Made by a program: the position numbers and the translations under genes. From Sambucus nigra (Eukaryota; Streptophyta; Magnoliopsida; Dipsacales; Adoxaceae): a stretch of DNA of 64,000 nucleotides. The notes under the pieces were generated by a model. The model saw only the letters and a list, made by a program, of their open reading frames with translations. It had not been told where the DNA came from and did no database searches. The stretch lies in the NCBI GenBank assembly GCA_949130495.1, contig OX422209.1:693890757-693954756 (forward strand), given 5' to 3'. Below are positions 1-9,079 of the stretch, piece by piece (position 1 is the stretch's first letter; each line of letters begins with the position of its first letter).

Positions 1-1421
1 ATGATATCTATATCCTCGAGTAAGCTTACGGGACTCCAAAAAAATCAAAACAGTCCAAAAAGGACCAAACTGTCAACTCATTAGAAGTCTCATTCGAACG
101 AGACTGTTCGAACGAGATTCCTCTACCAACTCGTTAGAAGTCTCGTTCGAACGAGGCTGTTCGAACGAGGTCCCAGTTCGTTCGAACGAACTGTACCTTC
201 TAACGATATCTCGTTCGAACGAGATATCGAATGAAATCCATTCTCGTTAGCAGCGACTGGTCAACTCGTTAGAAGCTCGTTCGAACGAGTTCGTTCGAAC
301 GACCTGGGTAGGGGCTTCTAACGAGATGCCAGATTCGTCCCAGATTTTTCCCCTTCTCGTTTTTAACCATTTTAACACCTCTAATCTCCTCCAAAGTTCA
401 TCCCAACAACGTTTTATGGTCTCTAATTGATCCTAAACATATTCAAGTCAACTCCTAACATATTTTCAAGGATTAAATCTCTTTAACATCAATCAACATA
501 TGAATTTCTACACTTTTCCCCAATTATCTCAAGAACATGAACCCTAACATTTTGAATCATGAATTAACCCAACAAAATCCATTTTAATTTCTTTCCAATC
601 ATGTATATCATCAGTAAAAACATCTACCTATCATTCTACATGCAATCCTTCTCAAATTTCTCAAGTTCTATGATCTAAACTACATGGGTTTTCATTATCT
701 TTCAAGAACAATTAATAATCTCCAATTTCTAACATGGAAAAGACATTCTCTGAAATTAAATGGAATAAAGTCACTTGCCTTGATTCGATTTCTGACTTTG
801 GTGTAGGTTTGATGATGTTTTTCTGCAGAATTTCCTCTCTCCAAGCTCCTTCTCCAATGGTGGCTTAAGGTGGCTAGGGTTTGTTTTGGGGAAAGTTGTA
901 AACCTAAAGATAACCTCCGTAGCTTAATGGTTTAATATGGGATGGTTAGTGGGCTTTGTGGGTCAAATCCACATCAGATTTAATTAACCAATTTTCGTCA
1001 CTTTTAATTCCTCAAAATGTAAAATTACCAAAATACCCTTTAAGTTGCCGGTATGGCCTAAAAATACCCCGGGACCCAAACTATACCCCCGGCTAGTGTT
1101 TTCTGACTATCTCGACCCTTCCGGACGCGTTGGCGCACTCAAAACGACCATACGGTTTATAGATTTTAAATTCACTTTTATTATCAAAATATTACACCGT
1201 GACGCGGCGGTCCCACGCGTCTCAACAAAATTTCTAAAATGCCGTATATAAATCTCACGACAACTTTTATAATACTAAATACATATATCAAAACATGTAT
1301 GCACATAATCAAATACCAACTCGCATCTCGTTAGTATTTATAACCCGGATTAATTTCTAATTAATACGCATTTAATTAATTAATCCCAAAAATAAATATA
1401 GTCAAAAGTACGGGGTATTAC
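1..1421 (-). mobile_element. Partial LTR of a Tekay/Del-type Ty3/gypsy element (Tekay-1)
   Basis: Read on the minus strand, the segment starts at 1421 with TGTAATACCCCG, the same start as the LTRs at 11617, 29553 and 37346. It then follows them block by block, including the conserved stretch around 1080-1150 that carries the words CCGTATGGTC, TTTTGAGTGCGCC and GTCCGGAAGGGTCGA. The window begins inside this LTR, about 1.42 kb from its start, so the other LTR end and the element body lie upstream. Its edge at 1421/1422 falls inside Tat-A coding sequence, so it is a nested insertion made after Tat-A. A flanking duplication cannot be checked because the other edge is outside the window. The short open frames inside it look like chance frames. 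Confidence 0.85.
93..299. repeat. Array of eight TTCGAA-centred palindromes in the Tekay-1 LTR
   Basis: TTCGAA occurs at 93, 107, 146, 160, 181, 214, 280 and 294. Several copies extend to the 14-bp perfect palindrome CTCGTTCGAACGAG. Copies are separated by short spacers that repeat the word ACTCGTTAGAAG in both orientations. In LTR coordinates the array lies about 1.12-1.33 kb from the LTR start, like the arrays at 12734 and 30633, which have different cores. Function is unknown. Confidence 0.9.
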
Positions 1422-3191
1422 AGGAAGTAGCAAATATTTCACCGAGGAACTCTGACAGAGCAGAAATTTGAAGACGAGTTACCTATATGGAGGCTATATG
1501 TAGATGACTCATCTTGCACTGCAGGATGTGGCGCGGGGATAGTTTTGAGCACTCCGGATGAGGTCGACATGGAATACGCCCTGCGTTTCCAATTCAAAGC
1601 TTCCAATAATGAAGCTGAGTATGAGGCCATGATTGCAGGACTTAAGTTGGCCAAAATTATGGAGGCGCAGCAGGTCATTGTTTTCACTAACTCTTAATTG
1701 ATCGTAAACCAAATGATGGGAGTATATGCAGTCAAAGGAGAGTTAATGATCATATATCATGCAAAGGCAAAGGAGTTGGTGTCAAAATTTGCCGCTATTC
1801 AGCTGATCAGAATACCAAGAATGGAGAATGCGAGAGCAGACGCCCTAGCTCGACTAGCATCAGTTACTCGTACCGAGCTACGACGAACAATCCCAATTGA
1901 AGTTTTAGCTGATCGGAGTATAGATGAAGATTTGACGATGAACTTTATCACCCTTGATTTAGGACCATCTTGGATGGATCCCATCAGGGCATATATTAAG
2001 GAGGGAGAATTTCCAATTGACAAGCTCGCAGCCAAGAAATTGAAGTTTAAAGTTGCTCGGTATGTATTAACTAATGGTATTTTATATAGACGAGGCATTA
2101 TGGCTGGTTTGCAGAGATCTGTACATCCCTCCGAGGTGAAAGATTTGATTGAAGAGATCCATAAAGGGTCCTGTGGAGCACATATAGCAGGTCGGACGCT
2201 TTTACAAAGGGTGATGATGCAGGGATACTACTGGATCACGATGAGAGATGATTGTATAGCCTATGCAAAGAAATGTGACAAGTGCCAACATTTTTCCTCC
2301 ATCCAAAGAACTCCACAAGCATTGTTGACAACCATAACTTCCCCTTGGCCATTTGCCGTGTGGGGAATTGGTTTGGTTGGGCCACTGCCAACGACCCGAG
2401 GAAGGTTCAAGTACCTCGTCGTCGCAGTGGATTATTTTATTAAGTGGGTGGAAGCTGAGCCACTCATTGATATGACGTATGAGAAGGTGTACCAATTTGT
2501 TTGGAAGAACATCATTTGTCGATATGGTCTTCCCCATGCTTTCATCAAAGACCATGGAACACAATTTGATAATGAGGAGTTCGCTGCCTATTGTCATCAA
2601 TCAAATATTTTGAAGGTCCACTCAGCACCAGGCCATCCTCAAAGCAATGGACAAACTGAAGTGACAAACAGAACGCTGCTAAATGGTTTGAAGAAAATAT
2701 TGGATGATGCAAAAGCAAACTGGATCAACGAGTTACAATCAGTACTTTGGGCTTACTAAACTACTCCCCGAGTAGCAACTGGAGAATCACCATATATGTT
2801 GGCATTTGGAAGTGAAGCTGTTATACCTGCCGAGTTGGGCCTCCCAACACATAGGGTACTGAATTTCAATTCCCCTGTCAGTGACTTAATGAGAAGATTG
2901 GATTTAGACATGCTCGTGGAAGTTATAGAAGAAGGAGCCATCAGAAATGCTGCATATCAACAACGAACAGCTCTATTCTACAATAAGAGGGTGAAGAAAT
3001 GCGATCTGAAAGAAGGAGACTATGTACTGAAGAAAGTAATTCAAAAGCACGATAAACTAGAGGCAAACTGGCATGGACCATACCGAGTTACAGAAGTTGT
3101 TCGACCAGGAACTTACCGAATAGCAACTGTAGAGGGGGAGGAGTTTAAGAATGCATGGAACGCAGAGCATCTGCGCAAGTATTATCAGTGA
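1422..3191 (+). pseudogene. Tat-A pol fragment: second RNase H and integrase
   Basis: One reading frame runs from the Tekay-1 junction to the stop at 3191, interrupted by in-frame stops at 1695-1697 and 2757-2759. The first about 130 codons are an archaeal-type RNase H typical of Tat elements (LYVDDSS, GAGIVL, NNEAEYEAMIAGLKLA). Integrase follows, with a zinc-binding region (H and CDKC near 2160-2290), the catalytic core (GPLPTTRGRFKYLVVAVDYF; later GHPQSNGQTEVTNRTL) and the C-terminal strand-rich domain ending AEHLRKYYQ. Protease and reverse transcriptase are missing because the 5' side is cut. The two stops and the truncation make it non-functional. It would have acted in the cytoplasmic particle and nucleus during cDNA integration. 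Assignment to Tat is firm; the exact family is not determined. Confidence 0.88.
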
Positions 3192-3324
3192 TGTATATTC
3201 CCATGTAACGTAGTTCCATCGATATGAATAAAATGAAGATATTCTGCAAGTCTCTCTTTTTATTGAAAATTTTTCGGGGAATACTAGTGCTACACAGTAC
3301 TCGGCAAAGCTCAGACTACTCAGC

Positions 3325-3690
3325 AAAAATATTCCTAAAAATGCCAATATCGGTTGGTTAGGAAACAAAATATTCCTAAAAATGCCAACCTGTTTGGTTT
3401 GGTTAGGAAACAAAATATTCCTAAAAATGCCAACCTGTTTGGCTAGGAAACAAAATATTCCTAAAAATGCCAACCTCGGTTGGTTAGGAAACAAAATATT
3501 CCTAAAAATGCCAACCTGTTTGGTTAGCAAAACAAAATATTCCTAAAAATGCCAACTTGTTTGTCTAGGAAACAAAATATTCCTAAAAATGCCAACCTGT
3601 TTGGTTAGGAAACAAAATATTCCTAAAAATGCCAACTTATGTTGGTTAGGAAGTACATATATTCTCGAAAATGCCAACTTATGTTGGTCG
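3325..3690 (+). repeat. Tandem array, about nine units of ~41 bp, downstream of Tat-A pol
   Basis: The word ATTCCTAAAAATGCCAA recurs at 3331, 3372, 3417, 3457, 3498, 3539, 3579 and 3619, with a diverged ninth unit near 3660. Units differ mainly in an insert around TTTGGTTAGGAAAC. Tandem repeats between pol and the 3' LTR are common in Tat elements. Confidence 0.93.
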
Positions 3691-4055
3691 GGAGGTAAGA
3701 CTATTCCAGAAAGCACCAAAGTTGCTCGTTTAGACGAAAAATCTACTAACTATGGATGGTCGGGGATAAAAACCCACCAACTGTAGTTGGTCGACAAGAG
3801 AAATTTACCGACCTTGGTTGGTCAGAAACATTTTGTGGGTAAAATTATTTCAAAAAGACTAACTATGGCTGGTCGGGGATGAAAACCCACCAACTGTAGT
3901 TGGTCAACAAGGAAAATTTATCGACTTTGGTTGGTCGGAAACATTTAAGAGAAAAATTTACTAACTATAGCTGGTCGGGGATAAAAACCCACTAACTGTA
4001 GTTGGTCGACATGGAGAATCTAACGACCTTGGTTGGTTGGAAACATTTTAAACAT
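3690..4055 (+). repeat. Second tandem array, about three units of ~100-115 bp
   Basis: Three diverged copies share the ordered words CTAACTATGG, TGGTCGGGGAT, AAAACCCACCAACTGTAG, TTGGTCGACA and GACCTTGGTTGGTC. The array follows the ~41-bp array directly and seems related to its GTTGGT part. From about 4055 to 4333 I see only AT-rich sequence with no recognisable feature. Confidence 0.85.
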
Positions 4056-4333
4056 TTTTCTATACTCGTGACTTTATTATTAAGTGATCGAGCAACATTA
4101 TTGATACTTGTAACTTTTTAATTATTACTGAGTTGGTCAACAAACAACACAATATTGTTATCTTTTTAACAGATATGCACAATTATAAAGTGTTTGATAA
4201 TTACAAGACAATAGCAATTAAGATTTGCAAACAAAAATGAAAGTCTTTCATTGAATTCAAAATAAATTACATTGATAATGAAATGAAAAATACATTGATA
4301 TTGAAATGTATACTAACTACTACATCAAAATTC

Positions 4334-5604
4334 CTATTCTACTGGTTTTTTCCCCTCTGCTTTTGACACAGGTTCCTCGCCAGCAGGCGGATCATTTAAA
4401 GCCAGAGGAGAATTTATAAAGTTGAGATCCTTCAACATCCTGACATTCATCACGGATGGTCGATCTAAGAGGTGCTCGGGACAAGATATCTCGGCATTTG
4501 AATGGAGATTGTAGTCACCGAGATATTTAGAAATCAAGCTCCGAGGAATGGCCCGAGTAGGGATCCAACTCATATCCAATTTTTACGGTGGCACAGGCAA
4601 GTCGAGTAGCCCGGGATCATGGTAGTCCCACAGGTAGTGACCCTGTTCGAGTTGTAGCACACCTAAGGCATTCAACCAGCCTTGCTTGTAGCACTCATTA
4701 TTGGCATTCTGGATACGATCGTCCAAATGGTATAGCGCTTCATTATATCCAGCCATCCAGAACTCCCTGGGATGTTTGTGGAATTGATATTTAGTCTTTC
4801 TAGCTGCTTGTGGAGATTCTTGATGAAGTGTTCCTTATTCTCCAAGACTGACTTCTGCGCGGAGAGCTGTTTTTCCAGGTCCCTAATCTTCTTTGACATT
4901 TCAGCCAATGCCTGGTTCTTCACCATTAACTGGAAGTCTTGGTTCTCTAAGGCAGACTGAGTCCTATGTTCCTCGATAAGAACCCGAGCTGCTCTTGCTC
5001 ATCACCGAGGAGCTCTTGCTCAACCACGAGAAGATGTAGAGGGGCCAGAGATCTTCAAATTTTCCAATTCGTCCCTCAACTTGGCGTTCTCAACCTCCAA
5101 GAACGAGAATCCCTCATCGGTCACTGGGATCAAGGCATTTGAAGTGGAAGCTGCAAACTTCAACTGAGACAACTCTTTTTGTAAATTGTTATTCTCTTGC
5201 TCCAGCAACTCAGCGATTTATCTACACTCCTCGACCTCACCCTTCAGAGTTCTCTCCCTTACATCATACCCAGCAAAAAGCTTCTCGTAGCCCTTGTCGA
5301 CAATGATCTGCTGGTATTTCTTCTCATACCCCTCATGCAACAGGGCAGTGGATTCTTTGTATTGAAGCTGAAGGTCTTCGAGGGTGCCTTAGAGATCCTC
5401 GATCATATCATAATAGGCCACATTATTGGCCACCGCTCGATCAAGCAGACACTTCAGATATTGATATGCTTCCACTGCCTGTTCTGAAGCATCTTGTCCG
5501 AGGATGTCTACAACTTGTGCTGCACTCAGGTCTGTGTGACCAGCCTTAAAGTATTCATTACATTGTCGCAGCAGCTTTGTATCATGGGCAGATAACAATT
5601 CCAT
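4334..5604 (-). pseudogene. Tat-A antisense reading unit 2: coiled-coil protein
   Basis: Antisense to the element. The putative start is at 5604 and one frame can be followed through three stops near 5389, 5209 and 5020 down to about 4760. There a one-base frameshift moves the reading into another frame, which carries the words YNEALYHLDD, NNECYKQGW and GHYLWDYHD, and on to the stop near 4334. Much of the middle is predicted coiled coil, rich in E, K, L and Q (LLEQENNNLQKELSQLKF; EMSKKIRDLEKQLSAQKS; LHKQLERL). It follows antisense unit 1 on the same strand, about 185 bp downstream of that unit's stop, so it may be a later exon of one long gene rather than a separate gene. No catalytic motif is visible. 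The general class (antisense coiled-coil protein of Tat elements) is supported; function is unknown. Confidence 0.65.
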
Positions 5605-5788
5605 CCTGGCCAGAAATTAGCAGAGAAAGAAAGAGCAATCATCAATAAGAAGTACAAGCAGAGTATGAATGGAAGATAGACAACAGTATGCAAAAAAGTC
5701 CAAGTTTTATTAGATCATAAAGTTCAGAGTTACATGTTCTGGGTTACAATTGACAAAAAATAAAATGAAAAGATAAAACCAAATAACT

Positions 5789-7989
5789 CTACACCTTTTC
5801 CTTGTCTCCCAAAACCTTCTCGGGAGGCTGGGATGAGGAAGTAGGTTGCTCGGAGGGAATGGATAGTTGCTCGGGGAGCACTGGCAATTGCTCGGAGGAA
5901 GTAACAATTTATTGGAGTTCCTCGACAGCAGGCTGAATGGCTGAAGGATGATCTCCCATCACCATAGAAGACTCTTCGGAGGAAGCTTCGTCCTCTTCTA
6001 AGTCTTCAGGAGTTGGAGGGGGACCAGGGATGTGTTGCTGAAAGAGCTCGGAATTTTCATCCACTTTCATCTCCTGAAGAGCAGCAACCCATCCATTCCT
6101 AAAGTATTTAAGGCTGCCATAGTCCACTTGCGACACCATGGCAGCCAATCCCTTGTTCCACCCCTTGTCCCAGCCAACGTTGAAGGGCTTTTTCACAGCC
6201 AGTTTCCTTTTCAACTTTTCCGAGGAAAGCTTCTCGGACAGCAGGTCATCAGCAGCTTTCAGTCTATTTTCAACCTCCTACTTCTGCCGACTTACTTCCT
6301 GAAGTTGGCCCAACTTTTCCTCAGTAACCCTGAGCTTATCGTCAAGCTCCCCATCAGTTTTGAGCTTCTCTTCGAGCTCTTTATTTTCCTTCTCCAGGGC
6401 ATTCATTTTTTTCTCTAACTCTTTGGAGACTTCAACAGCTCGAGCTTTTTCCTGCTCAGTGGAGGCAAGCTTCTTCTCCCAGACAGCCTTGTCAGTGGCA
6501 TATTGTTGGCGAGAATCGTCCAAAGACTTGATAGCTTCTTCCAGAGCTCCCTCCACACTGGACGAGGAGCATGAAGCTTTAATTGCTTCATCCTTCTTCA
6601 GAATTATATTAAAGCAGCTCGTCAACTGTGAAAGTAAAAAGAAAGCAAGTCAGAAAAAGAAATGACAAGGGAAATATGAAAAGTTAAAAGTAAGAAGACT
6701 TACAGAAGCAAGGTGGCGAGCAGCTAACGAAGTGACCATGTCCCGAGTAAGGTTTTCTTCAGTACCTTGGACCTCGGGAATGATCCAAGACTTTACCGAG
6801 CTCATGGCAGAGCTCGGGGGAACAAAAGTTGGAACCCCAGTTCCAGTAGCTGGGGGCTGAGTGATGGTGTCAGCCAAATTGACCGAGGAGCTCTTCTTCA
6901 GCCTCCTCAGGGGAACAGGAATAGATTCAACCAAGGAAGAACCCTTGGTCGGTGATATTACAAACACCTCTCCAGGAGCAGCAGACCTGCTCGGAGCCAC
7001 TGCGGGCTTCTCGGCAACCTTCACAACAGCAGCCGAGGAAGGTGCATCATTCTTCTTTGTCCCCTCCCCTGGGACATCAACTTTACTTCTTATTGTCTCT
7101 CCAGAACCAGAGGCAGGCTTCTCGAAGAGAGTGGGAGGTCTTCTTCTCTTCATTCTTTCACTCAAAGGGATGTGAGATTCAGGCGAGGAGCTGGTGGAAG
7201 CTGGTACTGGCTCTGATTCACTTATTACTGGACGAGCAGTAAAAGAGGTGGTGTAGCTCTTGTATTGCAGCAGATATGAAGTCGGCCTAATATTTTCATC
7301 GACAACAGATTGATGCAGACTCCAGATAAGTTTCAAGTGCCTTATATTAACATCTGCTTCTTTTGGACACTTTCTTTTGCTATCAATTGCAAATAAATAA
7401 ATAAACATTGAAATATCAGTGGCACATTTTATCAAACACAAAATAAGCATGATTTCAAAATAAATAAAAGGAAATAAGAATAACCTATCCTATTGCCATA
7501 GGGAGGGTATATGGGACCCTGATAAACTTCATCTCCTGATAAAGGAGCATGTTGCCAATTTTTTATGACAACCCCATGCTCAAAATAGTCCCTATTGGCA
7601 TCAGGAAGATTAACTACTAAGGCTCTATTTAACATTCTAGTTTTTAAATAAAAGGTGTTATCACCAACTACCCATCTATAACAAAACATAATCTCAGGAA
7701 TTCATATGTGAGTTCCATGGATTTGATTTAATCTATGCACCCCATTAACTATTCTCCACGTGTTGGGGGCTATTCTTGCAGGAACAACGTCAAAGTAATG
7801 ACAAAATTCCAGACACAAGGGATTGGGTGGAAAAGAAAATCCACACTCAGTAATAAAGAGACTGGGGAACCAATGTCCCTCAGCCAAACGGAAATAATCA
7901 GAAAGCTCAGAAAGCTCTTCCAGAACAACCCAAGAGGGAATAGAAAAGTCAGAACGAAACTTATCAAGAGATTCAACAGGGTAAACCAT
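5789..7989 (-). pseudogene. Tat-A antisense gene 1, 'putative gypsy-type transposon' protein, with introns
   Basis: Reading starts with ATG at 7989. Exon 1 (7989 to about 7485) encodes a domain with FRSDFSIPSWVVLEELSELSDYF, FPPNPLCLEFCHYFDVVPARIAPNTWRIVNG and FCYRWVVGDNTFYLKTRML; I recognise it as the plant family Pfam names putative gypsy type transposon. Exon 2 (about 7379-6704) is Pro/Ser-rich. The intron at 6703-6626 has GTAAGT at the donor, a pyrimidine-rich TTTTTACTTTCACAG acceptor and joins codons in phase 0. Exon 3 (6625-5789) is a long coiled coil (EELEKKMNALEKENKELEEKL-like) followed by a conserved-looking GWDKGWNKGLAAMVSQVDYGS block and an acidic tail. In-frame stops occur near 7702, 6278 and 5909; each can be explained by one C-to-T change. 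The first intron (about 7484-7380) does not keep phase as I placed it, so its edges are uncertain. Confidence 0.75.
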
Positions 7990-8154
7990 GATGAATAAAA
8001 GAAATGAAGAAGAAGGAAGAAAATATTACAGAAAAAGAGTGAATCTGATGACAACGAACGATGGAAGAGATGAACACACAGGAGAGAAAGAGACGACAGA
8101 AAACTCGAAGATACAAATTTGAAAAAGTAGAAGACGATGGGAGTGTCTGTGAAG

Positions 8155-8162
8155 TTTAAATA
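8155..8162 (-). promoter_or_regulatory. Candidate TATA box for Tat-A antisense gene 1
   Basis: Minus-strand TATTTAAA lies about 165 bp upstream of the antisense ATG at 7989. The spacing fits a plant core promoter with a 5' leader of about 130 bp. Inferred only from sequence and position. Confidence 0.45.
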
Positions 8163-8201
8163 CCTTGCCTTGGGAAATGGTAAAGTAATGATTACAAAAA
8201 G

Positions 8202-8322
8202 AAACAATTACGCTACCGGAGGCTAGAGAAACAAAAAGGGCGCGGCAATCGAAGCGAGAAGAAACGATTACGCTACCTACGGCTAAAAGGACAAAAAGTA
8301 TGCAGAAATCGAGGCGGTTATG
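8202..8322 (-). repeat. Twofold ~60-bp repeat upstream of the antisense TATA box
   Basis: Two consecutive diverged copies share ATTACGCTACC, GGCTA, GACAAAAAG or AACAAAAAG, and AATCGA(A/G)GCG. They lie 40-160 bp upstream of the candidate TATA box of the antisense gene, where a duplicated promoter element would be expected. From 8323 to 8464 I see only a purine-rich stretch leading to the polypurine tract. Confidence 0.6.
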
Positions 8323-8464
8323 AAAATTAAAAAAAGATTGATTCTACGAATTTGGAAAGAGAAATAAATACGAAGGAAATACTCCTAAAAATCAGGAGGA
8401 CCATTTAAAGCTACCATATTCCGAGAAAGAATGTTCCCTACTCCTCAAATTTCGAACTATGAAA

Positions 8465-8477
8465 CATTGGGGGCTTC
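8465..8477 (+). promoter_or_regulatory. Tat-A polypurine tract
   Basis: ATTGGGGGCTTC lies immediately upstream of the LTR start TGTTGATACC, the expected place for the plus-strand primer. Confidence 0.7.
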
Positions 8478-9079
8478 TGTTGATACCAAATTTAGTCTGC
8501 TGACATGGCTCAATTGAATGATGACACGTGGCAATATACATGGCAACAATAAATACTTTCGAGGAACTCACACGCTCCGAGTAACCACACTACAACGAGG
8601 AACACTGCTTCCCCGAGGAACTCATACGCTCCGAGGAACTCATACGCTTCGAGGAACAAGAACTCTCCGAGGAACTCTTAAATACCGAGAAGCTTAGGCG
8701 ATCTGAGCTGCACCTCGAACAAAGCATTAATGGCTGGATAACCAACAATTTGACTGCTCATTAAATGCTTATCATTCTGACGCACACGCTTAAAGGGCAT
8801 TGAATGTATTGCCCTTTCATATGTGCATCATTTAATGTATTACCCTTTCACTTTACAGCCTCAGGGCTATAAATACATTGTATAATCCTCATTGTAAGGA
8901 ACCCGAATCCGGACCGGAATTTCTTGAGAGAATTTGTCATCGAGAATTCCCAAACACTCAGCAATAACACAATAGTGGACGTAGTCCATTCTTATAAGGC
9001 TGAACCACTTTAAAATTCTTTGTCTTATTTATTTATCTGTGATTGAATAATTAGAGTGATCTAATTTTTTACATCAACA
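8478..9079 (+). mobile_element. Tat-A 3' LTR (602 bp)
   Basis: Bounded by the perfect 7-bp inverted terminal repeat TGTTGAT...ATCAACA and preceded by a polypurine tract. It contains a TATA box (TATAAATA at 8868-8875) followed by a short leader, and between 8568 and 8700 several imperfect copies of CGAGGAACTCATACGCTC. These repeats may act as upstream elements. The 5' LTR partner is outside the window, so LTR divergence cannot be measured. Confidence 0.85.

Larger units (their letters stand above)
1422..9079 (+). mobile_element. Tat-A: 5'-truncated Tat-lineage Ty3/gypsy retrotransposon
   Basis: The order is end of pol (RNase H, integrase), tandem repeats, two antisense reading units, a purine tract and an LTR. 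This matches the Tat branch of Ty3/gypsy, which has a second RNase H domain before integrase and often carries extra open frames between pol and the 3' LTR. The element lacks its 5' part here because Tekay-1 is inserted at 1421/1422; the rest presumably continues beyond Tekay-1 outside the window. It appears to lie within Tekay-2, whose decayed interior follows from 9080, but the target duplication cannot be verified with only one end visible. Confidence 0.8.

Noticed and set aside
93..299. TTCGAA array as a set of tRNA or Pol III B-box sequences
   Set aside because: GTTCGAACG resembles the B-box GWTCRANNC, but the final C is absent and there are no cloverleaf arms or A-boxes.
3057..3530. 157-codon minus-strand open frame
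   Set aside because: It runs through the ~41-bp tandem array and the integrase end on the opposite strand; the repetitive peptide is a by-product.
3325..3690. CRISPR-like array
   Set aside because: Units are contiguous and imperfect without unique spacers, and the context is a plant retrotransposon.
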